This document shows, piece after piece, positions 11,570 to 20,676 of a stretch of 64,000 bases of DNA; the stretch's first letter is position 1; the number at the start of each line of letters is the position of its first letter. The position numbers and the translations under genes are program-made. Under the pieces are notes generated by a model. That model was given only the letters and a program-made list of their open reading frames with translations. It was not told where the DNA came from and did no database searches. This DNA comes from Heliocidaris erythrogramma. Its lineage: Eukaryota > Echinodermata > Echinoidea > Camarodonta > Echinometridae. The stretch is from NCBI GenBank assembly GCA_025617745.1, contig CM046858.1, positions 36,969,119-37,033,118 of the forward strand, written 5' to 3'.

Positions 11570-11870
11570 CGCGTTCCTTATGTGGATTAGCGCCTTTGAT
11601 TGGCTACTCTACGCGGAGGGGTGGTGCTAACCTGAGCCTGCGCACAAGTTGATTGGCTGTCTCCAAGGACGCCGTTATATGGCGCTTAATGCGCAGTTGT
11701 CCACCAATCCCAGACATGCGGGGGGGGGGGGGGCGTGTTCTTTGCAGTGCGGTATCCCGCGTTTGCCCAAAAGCGCGCGCTTTGATATTTGGTCGTCTGC
11801 AAACGCCGTGGAAACAGAATATAGCAAGCTGATGCAGTGCACACCGCCCTAACCGTCTATTACCCTGTAT
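11570..11870. promoter_or_regulatory. CpG-rich island with CCAAT boxes (candidate promoter)
   Basis: This stretch has many CpGs (GCGCGCGC, CGCGG, GGCGC) in an otherwise AT-rich region. GATTGGCT occurs twice (about 11599 and 11651) and CCAATCC once (about 11704), which are CCAAT-box matches on both strands. A run of about 14 G lies inside. No adjacent gene was recognised, so this may be a promoter of an unseen exon or part of a GC-rich repeat. Confidence 0.25.
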
Positions 11871-12124
11871 TATCTCGCAAATGTAATTATTCGCTGATTC
11901 GAATAATCCTATTATCTGCACCACAATGATTGTTTTATTGCATTCTAATAATGTACTGAAAATGTATTATATTTATTGACTCAGTCTTGCCGTTCTTATG
12001 TTTCAGTATCATAATTGTGAATTGCCCACTGCTTTAATGATATATTTACAGTAAATAACGAAATTCCATCATTATCTCACTAGAAAAATGAGTCTGTATC
12101 ACTTGCCAAGAACGATTTTCTCAA

Positions 12125-13900
12125 GTATTGACCGAAATTTTAACTACAAAGGCACATGAATGTCTCTCTATTTTAAGAGACTCCCATACTCTCATAGTTT
12201 TTCTCTTTAGAGACAAGCATGAGAGTATCGATTGCACTTGTGGCAATACATCATCATTCTAGTGGTAGGAATTGACATGTAGTTTTAATGGTCTGCGATC
12301 TTAATTTTATATTTTTTTAATCGATTTACGGTAAACAGAAACAAAATCCAACCCATCTTGCCATGAAACCAAAAGAGTCTCGAGTATTTTCAGGATTAAG
12401 AACCTTGCTACCAAGCTAATTGATCTTCTTTGTATTCTGCTAAGTCAAAAATTTAAAGTGATCAAATAGTTATATCAACATTATTTTTTTTCTTTCTTTG
12501 ATGACAGGAAATAGTAATGAGTGGTTGTACTTAAATGTGTTGTTCCATAACAGAGTTAAATTAATTCTCTGTACATGAGTATTAGTGCATCTTTTATTCA
12601 AAGTTATTATAGAATTCAGGGGCGAAACAATTCCTCAAAATCTATATTGAAAATGGAAGAATATCTGGTCATACACATACACATTCGTCGCACTCATATA
12701 TCAATGATTCGATTCTATCAATTTCTATTCTAAAAAGAGAGTTGGAAGGAAATAAACGAAAAAAAAAATAAAAATAAAAGAACGACACATGTTTTTGAAT
12801 AAAACATACTCCATATTCAGGCATAATTTTACAACAAATTTAACTTCTATATATACTCTCTGGTCACAAAGATAACTTAAATCCTCAGGAGTGATTAAAA
12901 TAGGGTATGTCATATGAATTTGGGTAAAATGATAAACGGCCTAACAGGTTTTTCGGCTATTCTGAGCAGAGGTTGAAGAGGCTTAGTTTGCATATCAACA
13001 GCCTGTGATGATAAAGATGTTGAAATTTATAGGCCCGTATTCTCGAAAGCGGTTTCAGTCAAATCCATGGTCCAAACTATGGTTTAAATCCCCGATTAAG
13101 ACCACGGATGGTATCTACGTCATAATCATTAGAGATAACTCTAACAGGTTGACAAACATGCCAATAAAACAAGTTTTTAATATATGTTGTTATTCCGTCA
13201 AATTAGACCTACATACATGTAATTATTTTTAATATTTACTCTACACAATCCTTAGTTTGAACGTTATTGCAGAAATAAATGATAAACCAATTCTACGAAT
13301 TCCCCCCCCCCCAAAAAAAAAGAAAGAAAGAAAGAAATGAAAAAGAAAAAAGTTAAGGTCTAAAATATATATCGCATACGTGTAACTAATGTCAAGGATT
13401 TGATTTCTTGTTATATTAATATTACATACTAACTGCCTTCGATGATTAACAATTACAATTACTTTGTTTTTGGACGTCAATATATATTTTTTTTCTTTGC
13501 ATCTTCCAAAAGGATTTATTATCATATTTCATTTGCATATCATATATATTTACAAAGATATAATAGATACAGATACTGCTTTACTTGAAAACTATAATAA
13601 TCATGAATTCTAAAAAGAAATAAAAAATACCTTCCAACATATCAAATAATTATGTTCTTGACTTTCTTTGACATTTAATTGTTTGCTTTACTTTGTATTT
13701 CAGATAAAACGTGCATAATGAGATGAAATCACCGATCAAACTCTTCTGATTATGATGTAAATTACTTCAGCTGTATATTACATTATAGTTGAAGCAAATT
13801 GAGGAAAGGAACAATAATAATCATAATAATACCATTATATTGAGATACAAAAGGTTGTTAACACAATGGATCAGTGACATGTTTAGACCGTGTCATTTAT
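12125..13900. other. Noncoding 3' flank of receptor A1
   Basis: No ORF of note. It is the counterpart of 43766-45384 in copy B and preserves a 10-bp perfect stem, ATACTCTCAT/ATGAGAGTAT (12187-12228), in both. A stretch of about 100 bp near 12870-12970 is absent from copy B. It may include the A1 3' UTR. On the minus strand an AATAAA overlaps the A1 stop codon. Confidence 0.5.
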
Positions 13901-16027
13901 TTACAAATCACCATCATTTGTCGATCCAGTATTAGGATCGGTATTGTAGTTACCGTACGTATGATCAATTTTCCGGAAAGACGAATCTAGACCCTCCTGC
14001 TTAGCAAGAATGCTTTGAAAGAACTCCTCTCCAGGAGGTTTCGGGTCATAATAATCCGACTCCAAAGATGTCATTTTCTTGGTCTTTCGGCTCATGTCTG
14101 GTTTAGAGTACAGAGAATCTGGCTTTGTTGTATTTCCCGGGTTGCTGTTAACCAATGGACCCTCTTTGTTTGGATCAAATGAAGGTGAAGATGATTCTTT
14201 CATGTTAAGTGGATCATCATAAAAACCTTCATGATTGCTGTCTATTGGAAGGGAACGTACGAAAGATTTTGAATCCGAATCTTTGGTACCGGTAGTTGTC
14301 GAAGTGCCTTGGACATCGTCAACTGAACAATATGTGCTGTCAGGGTTTGATGTTGTAGAAACAACTGCACGTGGAATGTCCTCTCTGATTATTTTCGTTT
14401 TACGGAGAGTATCAACTTTAAGCAGTTTTTCAGTGTCTTTAACACTAGAATTGTTCCGATGAACGCTACATTTCTTATCTAACCCTACAAAATTACGCCG
14501 CCAAGGGAGGGTTGGAGGCCCGTTTTGCCGATTAGAACAGAACGACACTTCGTCTTGGTTTGTGCAACCCTCGTTCCTGTCTTGTTGTCGTTGATGAGTG
14601 ATATGCATGGTAGAATGGGGCAGCTCAGTAACCCTGTCAGGTTGAGGAGGCTGTGTCGATAAGACCGCCATATCAACAGACTCTGCTCCTAGGTTTACCA
14701 TTCCTGCCGTAGTAACCGTGGGGATTCCTTCATCCGAATAATCTTTAAAACGGCATCGCTCTTTTCTAAGAACATTCTGGTAGCATTTGGCGAAACAACC
14801 ACAAATGCTGAACGCCAATGCCAATGCTGATAGAACCACTACTGAATATAGCAATATATTATCACTTTGGCTCTCTGGTGACACAGTTTGTAAACAATTT
14901 TGAAGAAACGCATCGTTCGATGTGCCATTGTTCAAAGAAGTTTGAATGTCTTCCTTATTTGATTTAGCAATCTTCGCTGTATTTGCACAATTTAAAGTAA
15001 CAACGAATTTGTTTGACCCTTCAAGTTTTGGTGAAATGGAGATATTCAATTCCTGGTTTTCTTGTACTTGTACAAGCATAATGTCACCCACTATCATTTG
15101 GAAATGACCTTTATTCTCCAAACAAATAAAATCAATACGCTTTATATCCGACAAAGAAATCTCAGCTGAATGATTTAGTGGAAGGAGATGATTACCAGTA
15201 GTGTACCAACATGATTTGTCTTTTGTCTGTTTCATTTCGCAACATTCGAATTCAGCAGATTGGTTTCGGTTTTTTCCAATGGAAAGAGCGTGTATTGTAG
15301 GAAATGCACATGTTTCATTCTTGACCCCCCTGTCAGTGGAAAGAGCACACTCGCTCGGCATGATCTTTTCGTCGAATATGTTTTCAAGAGCAATGTATGC
15401 ACTGAATTTATTCGTTAGACTAAATTCACCATTGTACCATATTTGAGGCGTTTCATATTCATACAGCACCTGATTTCCTGCTACAAGTCGCGCACGATCC
15501 CCTTCGTTCACTTGCACCCATTGACAGGACATCTGTAATCTTGCACTTTCTTTGATGAACATCGCAGAACAAATAGGGGCTGTACCTTCAACGGTTAAAT
15601 TCAGGATAACGATTGTACAAAGTGATTGTGGCCCCTGTTGAATCTTGACGACATGCTGTCCAGAATCGTTTTGTTCAGTGAACGCAATAAACATAACAAA
15701 ATTGGTTTCGTTCAACTGTATTAAGTTATAACGACGAGGATTGAGAGATGCATCGATAGCACATTCCAAAGAATGGTTGCTTAGTTTTTCACATACTGAC
15801 TCTCCTTTTGTCCACAAAAGCGACTGAGTATCAACAATCTCATCTTTCAGGTTAAAGCTAAGCGAAATATTCTGTCCATTCACAGCTTGTATTGAATGTT
15901 CCGGCTGCCGGTTACACCATAAAGTAGTATCATCTTCAGAAATAGTCAGTTGGATCAAACATTGCAGAATAAAAAAGAATAAAAATATTCTCCATTCCAC
16001 AGTTAAGCTCCTCTGTAATATTGCCAT
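13901..16027 (-). CDS. Receptor A1: Ig-like single-pass receptor with ITIM/YxxP tail
   Basis: This is an intact 708-residue ORF with no intron. The start ATG has a good context (AAAATGG). Residues 1-30 are a signal peptide with a hydrophobic FFFILQCLIQLTIS core. Residues about 38-148 look like an Ig V-type domain (NGQNISLSFNL, LLWTKG, FTEQNDSGQH), though H replaces the usual Tyr. Domain two (about 153-240) and domain three (about 245-350, with C262-C263) follow. There are about ten N-glycosylation sites. The transmembrane helix is about 391-411, then a basic stop. The tail has STYCSV (Y566, ITIM consensus), FYDDP (Y603), LYSKP (Y640), YYDP (Y659/660), PPGEEFFQSIL and HTYGNY (Y691/694). The inferred role is a cell-surface immune or recognition receptor recruiting SH2 proteins; the ligand is unknown. 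Neighbour A2 is a paralogue. I recognise no named orthologue. Confidence 0.85.
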   Translation of the reverse strand: MAILQRSLTVEWRIFLFFFILQCLIQLTISEDDTTLWCNRQPEHSIQAVNGQNISLSFNLKDEIVDTQSLLWTKGESVCEKLSNHSLECAIDASLNPRRYNLIQLNETNFVMFIAFTEQNDSGQHVVKIQQGPQSLCTIVILNLTVEGTAPICSAMFIKESARLQMSCQWVQVNEGDRARLVAGNQVLYEYETPQIWYNGEFSLTNKFSAYIALENIFDEKIMPSECALSTDRGVKNETCAFPTIHALSIGKNRNQSAEFECCEMKQTKDKSCWYTTGNHLLPLNHSAEISLSDIKRIDFICLENKGHFQMIVGDIMLVQVQENQELNISISPKLEGSNKFVVTLNCANTAKIAKSNKEDIQTSLNNGTSNDAFLQNCLQTVSPESQSDNILLYSVVVLSALALAFSICGCFAKCYQNVLRKERCRFKDYSDEGIPTVTTAGMVNLGAESVDMAVLSTQPPQPDRVTELPHSTMHITHQRQQDRNEGCTNQDEVSFCSNRQNGPPTLPWRRNFVGLDKKCSVHRNNSSVKDTEKLLKVDTLRKTKIIREDIPRAVVSTTSNPDSTYCSVDDVQGTSTTTGTKDSDSKSFVRSLPIDSNHEGFYDDPLNMKESSSPSFDPNKEGPLVNSNPGNTTKPDSLYSKPDMSRKTKKMTSLESDYYDPKPPGEEFFQSILAKQEGLDSSFRKIDHTYGNYNTDPNTGSTNDGDL

Positions 16028-16860
16028 TTTGCTTTGAGCAAAATTATTTCAATAGGCTTTGTTTTACCAAGAAATCCTAGTTACCTAATGATGAGGCTCT
16101 TGTTATATTATCTCATAAAGAAACTGGATAATGAGTGGCATAGTAGCCTATGTTTTATTATCATGATAGGATTATGAAAGAAGAGACAAAATGATCGGAA
16201 TAAAGAGGAGGGGCTTCGTGAAGTGTTTCTGGTATGACCACTTTCCCGGATCACAATGATTATGTTGAGAACTTGCACATAGCTATTAGCCAAAACTTTC
16301 TGATTGACAGCGTCTCTCATTAATTAACCACGGAAGCGACTTTTCCATGGCTTAGAAAGTGAAACTAACATATTTCTTTATTTGGTTCACTTTCAAAGCG
16401 AACAATGATACACGAAGATGCATTATGGAGAATCCGAGAGCTACTTCCGACATTTCAAATTTGTTTTGTTAATCATTATGTTTGCTCCCCAGCTATTTTT
16501 TTAAACGAAGAGTGTATTGTTGATTGATGCATTCCTCTCTGATCATTACACGAAAATTGTATTTATTATTTTCTAACTTAATAAGAGGGTGATTTCGATA
16601 TCAATTACAATAGGAATGTGGTTGATATCGTCCATATATCAATAAATTACTTTGCACTTTGCATTACTATCCCATCGTCGCTTTTGAAGCTAACCATTTT
16701 CAGACAGCATGTTGTTTCTTTATACGATGTAATTGCAAATATCTAGTGTAATAAAACTCCTTTCTTCAATTATAAAGAATCACTCCAGGTGTGAAAAATA
16801 CCAGTTTATTAACGAATGGAAAAGGTTATGTTTGGAGGAAATCAATAAGAGTGTGACATG
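16028..16860. other. A1 upstream region, noncoding
   Basis: Colinear with 47483-48270 of copy B. A segment of about 60 bp near 16257-16314 is missing from B. No convincing TATA box was found. The region ends at the LINE insertion point (ACATG). Confidence 0.5.
16355..16366 (+). promoter_or_regulatory. ISRE-like site upstream of A1
   Basis: GAAAGTGAAACT matches the interferon-regulatory-factor consensus GAAANNGAAACT exactly, about 330 bp upstream of the A1 start. An ETS-like CGGAAGC lies about 20 bp away, and a second GTTCACTTTC half-like site lies near 16385. Copy B has GAAAGTAAAACT here, one base off. This is a sequence match only; function is inference. Confidence 0.35.
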
Positions 16861-16877
16861 TAAGCGATTTTCTTGAA

Positions 16878-17589
16878 ATGTTTATGACAATTGGTATGTA
16901 TCCTCTCATTCATGGTCCAACGCGTGTTGCTAATGACTCAACTACTCTTATAGACAATATTTTTTCTAGTTGCCCTGAAAGTTATTATTCGGGTACTATC
17001 CTAACATATATAAGTGATCATTTCCCAATATTCTGCATACACTCTCAAAATATCCAGACTGTGAAAGAACCTGTTAAAATATTGAAAAGACAATTTAATG
17101 AAAAAAACATCGATAATTTTATTACAAAAATTGGTAGCACGCGTTGGATTTTGAATGAGAATGATCCCAATTCCAGCTATGACTATTTTCTAAAACAGTA
17201 CCAGCAGGTATATGAAGTATGTTTTCCAATTAAATGTCAACCAAAGAAGGTAAAAAGAATTGATAAACCATGGTTTAATAACGAATTACGACAGCTAAAT
17301 AAAAAGAAAAGCTTGTATTACAAAAAAATATTTGAATAATCCCGCTGCGTATAGACTTGCTGCATACAAGAAATACAGAAATAAATTAACAAATAAAATT
17401 AAATATACAAAACATAAATATTTTAAACTAATGTTTGCAAACGCTGAAGGTGATTCTAAAAAAACATGGAAAATCATAAATGGTCTTTTAGGCACAAGAA
17501 AAATGACATTCCACTTTGTGTACAATATAATAATGAAAGTATTAATAACAATGCAGATATATGAAAAGCTTTTAATGAATACTTTGTAA
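16878..17589 (+). pseudogene. LINE ORF2 fragment: endonuclease C-terminus and linker
   Basis: A 153-codon frame holds HGPTRVANDSTTLIDNIF and TYISDHFPIF, the C-terminal endonuclease motifs with the catalytic D-H. A linker with KPWFNNELRQLNKKK follows. After a frameshift near 17332 a second frame continues with FKLMFANAEGDSKKTWKIINGLLG, the usual pre-RT linker. The N-terminal endonuclease is missing because of 5' truncation. Confidence 0.8.
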
Positions 17590-17767
17590 GTATAGGCTCA
17601 AAATTGACATCTACTCTTGAAAAACCTGGAGTTGATTTTAAACAATATTTAAAGAAATAACGAATATACTGCTTTGTTTTACTCCAATTTCTCCAGGAGA
17701 AATAATAAGTATTGTAGATAAATTAAACAGGAATAAATGTAGTGGTTTTGACGATGTAGATATCAAG

Positions 17768-18571
17768 ATGGTTAAACGAGTCATATATATAATCTGTTAT
17801 CCACTGTGTGCAATATTTAATTCTTCGTTAGAAACTGGGATCGTACCAGATCAACTAAAGATTGCTCAAGTTATTCCAATTTTTAAAGGTGGTTCTAAAA
17901 CTGAAATATGTAATTATAGACCTATATCACTGCTTCCTGTGTTCTCTAAAATATTAGAAAGGGCTGTTTATAACCGTTTATATTCTTTTTTTTTGTATAA
18001 ACATAATATATTGGTTAACTCTCAATTTGGTTTTCGAACAGGGCACTCTACATCTTCTGCTTTAGTTGATTTTACATGTCAAGTTGCTAACGTTTTTGAT
18101 AAATCTGAAATCATGATGGGATTGTTTTTAGACCTTAGCAAAACCTTCGATACCTTAGATCATGAAATTATACTAACAAAATTATTCAATTACGGAATAC
18201 GTGGTGTATTATTTAACTGGTTTAAGAGCTACTTAGCAAACAGGAAACAATTTGTTAAAATTAAGGACATTTCTTCGTCTATACAAACTGCTGTATGTGG
18301 AGTGCCACAAGGTTCAATATTGGGCCCGCTTCTATTTATATTGTCTATAAACGACATGTGCAATATATCTGATAAGTTGAAATATATTTTATTTGCAGAC
18401 GACACCAGTGTGTTTATGTCGCATAACAATATTCAAATTTTGCAACAGGAATTTAGTACTAAAGTTAACAAATCACTACGCTGGTTAGCTATGGGTAAAT
18501 TAATATTTAATGTAAATAAAACTAAATACATGGTATTTACAAAAAAAAAAGGCTCAACCTTGGTGAGATAA
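17768..18571 (+). pseudogene. LINE ORF2 fragment: reverse transcriptase
   Basis: This 267-codon RT core has NYRPISLLPVFSKILE, GLFLDLSKTFDTLDHE (motif A; the usual KAFD is KTFD), CGVPQGSILGPLLF (motif B) and ILFADDTSVF (catalytic FADD). It ends early in an A-run near 18540-18550. The thumb region continues in another frame (18732-19223) with the HLCYCAEVWA and LQKKAIRII motifs typical of LINE ORF2 C-termini. It is non-functional as read. Confidence 0.85.
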
Positions 18572-18731
18572 AACTGCAAGTAAATAATTACAATATCCAA
18601 CGTGTATCAGTAAATAAATTTTTAGGGATTGAAATTGATTCAAAACTCTCATGGAATGAACACACTGGTGCTGTCTGCAATAAGATTTCAAAAAACATTG
18701 GTATCTTATATAAACTTAGATTTCTTCCCAA

Positions 18732-19223
18732 TTGTATTTTAAGAACTTTATAAATACATTGATCCTTCCTCATTTATGTTACTGTGCTGAAGTTTGGGCA
18801 ATGGCATGTCAAAGCAATCTTAATAAAATTCTAAGACTACAAAAGAAAGCAATCCGAATAATATCCAGTTCTCATTACAAAGCTCATACAAGATCGATAT
18901 TTTATAATCTTAGATTTCTTAATTATTTGATATCTGCAAATATAATATTGGTGTTTTTATGTACTTGTGCCATAATGAATTATTACCATGTGCCCTTTCT
19001 GCAGTATTTTAATTTGAATTCAAGTATACATAAATATGATACTAGAAATGGTTCTGATTTCCACTTACCACTAATTAAAACAACTTTAATGAAAAGATCT
19101 ATTTTCTTTGATGGTCCAAAAATTTGGAATTCTATTCCACTTGCTATCAGAAACTGTCGAAATCTTCAAATTTTTAAGAAAAATTATAAATCATACTTAA
19201 TTGAATATTACAATGTGCAATAA
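18732..19223 (+). pseudogene. LINE ORF2 fragment: C-terminal region
   Basis: This 163-codon frame has LPHLCYCAEVWAMAC and LRLQKKAIRIISSSHYKAHT. A FDGPKIWNSIPLAIR segment follows, common near the end of CR1/Jockey-group ORF2. The stop at 19221-19223 probably marks the true ORF2 end. It is offset in frame from the RT core. Confidence 0.75.
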
Positions 19224-19265
19224 CTCACCAGGCTCTCTATATGTTTGTTAAATATGTCTTCCTTC

Positions 19266-19985
19266 CCCCTATTTTTACCCACGCCGATAAAATCGGCACA
19301 GTTATGTAAAGGGCTCCGTATGTTTGTTTGTTTGTTTGTTTGTTTTTTTTGTTTGTTTTTTGTTTGTTTGTTTGTTTGTTTGTTTGTGTACAAGATAACT
19401 AAAGAACAGGTGAACGGATTTGCAACAAATTTTCAGGGAATGTTCGGATAGTGACCGGAAAGAATCGATTAGATTTTGGTGATGATCGGTTGACCCCTGT
19501 AAGTTCTGTGTGACCTTGAAGTTTTGATCGAAACTTCAGTTCGGATAGTGACAGGAAAGAATCGATTAGATTTTGGTGGTGATCGGTTATGGGAACTTCA
19601 GTTCGGATATTTTTTGTTGTTTTTAAGAATATTTTATTACTTCATTTTTCAAAATAACATTTTTCACAATAAGCAAAGTAAAATACACAAATATATTCAC
19701 ATGCAGTATCATTGTGCCAAATTACATTATTAATAACAATAAGTAACCATAATATTTTACATGCATAACATTTTACATGCAAATAGTAGATTATGCCAAA
19801 TTTGGAAGTCTTTAAACTGGGCGTTGTGGCGTGCCCCTGTAATCCAGCTACCAGTGGAACTGATTGTGGAACTGATTCAGCGGACCCAGGTTCGAGACTG
19901 AGTCACGTCTTTCGGATGGTGACGTTAAAGGTCGGTCCCAGACGTAAATAATCATATCTGACTGATACACGTCTGTAAAAACCCA

Positions 19986-20016
<31 letters not shown>

Positions 20017-20157
20017 TGGAAGTCTTTATTGCGATAAAAAAAAGAGAAAAATATAAAATATAAAATATAGTGACAGGAAAGAATCGATTAGGGAAAGAAT
20101 GCAACTACTCTGTAGCGCCGCTAAGGCGTGGGTCTGCCGCCATTGACGGCCTTTCTA
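19266..20157 (+). mobile_element. Nested non-autonomous repeat in the LINE 3' UTR
   Basis: The head is near CCACGCCGATAAAATCGG, then a (TTTG)n run (19320-19386). Two copies of a segment with AGTGAC(C/A)GGAAAGAATCGATTAG follow (about 19451 and 19545). The tail is GCCGCTAAGGCGTGGGTCTGCC...TTTCTAGTTC (about 20114-20160). The tail style matches that of the minisatellite element ending near 26975. Boundaries are approximate, and it carries its own insertions (about 19607-20080). Confidence 0.5.
19815..20016 (+). mobile_element. SINE with 7SL-like 5' end and tRNA-like B box, 12-bp TSD
   Basis: TGGAAGTCTTTA occurs at 19803-19814 and again at 20017-20028, a perfect 12-bp target duplication. The insert starts CTGGGCGTTGTGGCG and continues CCTGTAATCCAGCTACC, strongly resembling the 5' domain of 7SL (SRP) RNA. 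A B-box match, GGTTCGAGAC (19889-19898), follows. Next is a segment like TTCGGATGGTGACGTTAAA, a type I recall from many invertebrate SINEs, then an (AC)n tail. RNA polymerase III would be expected to transcribe it, with a LINE partner mobilising it. Confidence 0.75.
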
Positions 20158-20411
20158 GTTCATATTGTTCTTGCTTTTCCAATTGTTTATATTTTATGCC
20201 TCCAATAGCACAAAGTTAATTTACATATACATTAATCTACTACATCTGGGATGGGCTCTCGTATAAGGCACACTCACCTTTTTAGCTCTTCCCTTCATTC
20301 ACATTATCATTCTTTTCGTTGGAAGTATGCTCTTTTGTATGTTTATTTATTGTATTTCATTTGTAATTGTTATGTATTTTCAATGCTTGAGGGTAAATAA
20401 ATGAACTTTGA

Positions 20412-20676
20412 ACATGTCTCGAATCCCCTTTCTCGTGATCTACAGTCCGGTGACTTATCCACTAGGCGAAAAACACCTCTACACTAATCAATAAACCTTA
20501 TAATATTTTTTTCGCGATGCCGCTGATTACAGCGAAAAATGAATTTTCGGTTATGGCTTATGTATAAATCTATGCCAAAGTTTTGTGTCTTAATGTTATC
20601 TTCGAAATCCCTAAACAAAACAAGGCGGATACTTTTGTCTCGATGCTCTTATCCAATTTAGAACAATTGTTTTGGT
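20412..20676. other. A2 3' flank
   Basis: Colinear with 48270-48542 of copy B. No gene. It probably contains the A2 3' UTR. Confidence 0.5.

Larger units (their letters stand above)
16861..20411 (+). mobile_element. 5'-truncated LINE inserted in copy A only
   Basis: Copy B reads straight through the junction (GACATG then CTTCGAATCCCC, near 48270). In copy A, ACATG (16856-16860) and ACATG (20412-20416) flank this insert. It starts inside the endonuclease domain, covers RT and ends with a 3' UTR and an ATAAATGAACTTTGAAC tail. Frames are broken in several places. A further repeat (about 19266-20157) is nested in its 3' UTR. Confidence 0.85.

Noticed and set aside
13301-13525. Phe-rich ORF with a long hydrophobic run downstream of A1
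   Set aside because: It comes from a poly(C)/(GAAA)n low-complexity tract; not a membrane protein gene.
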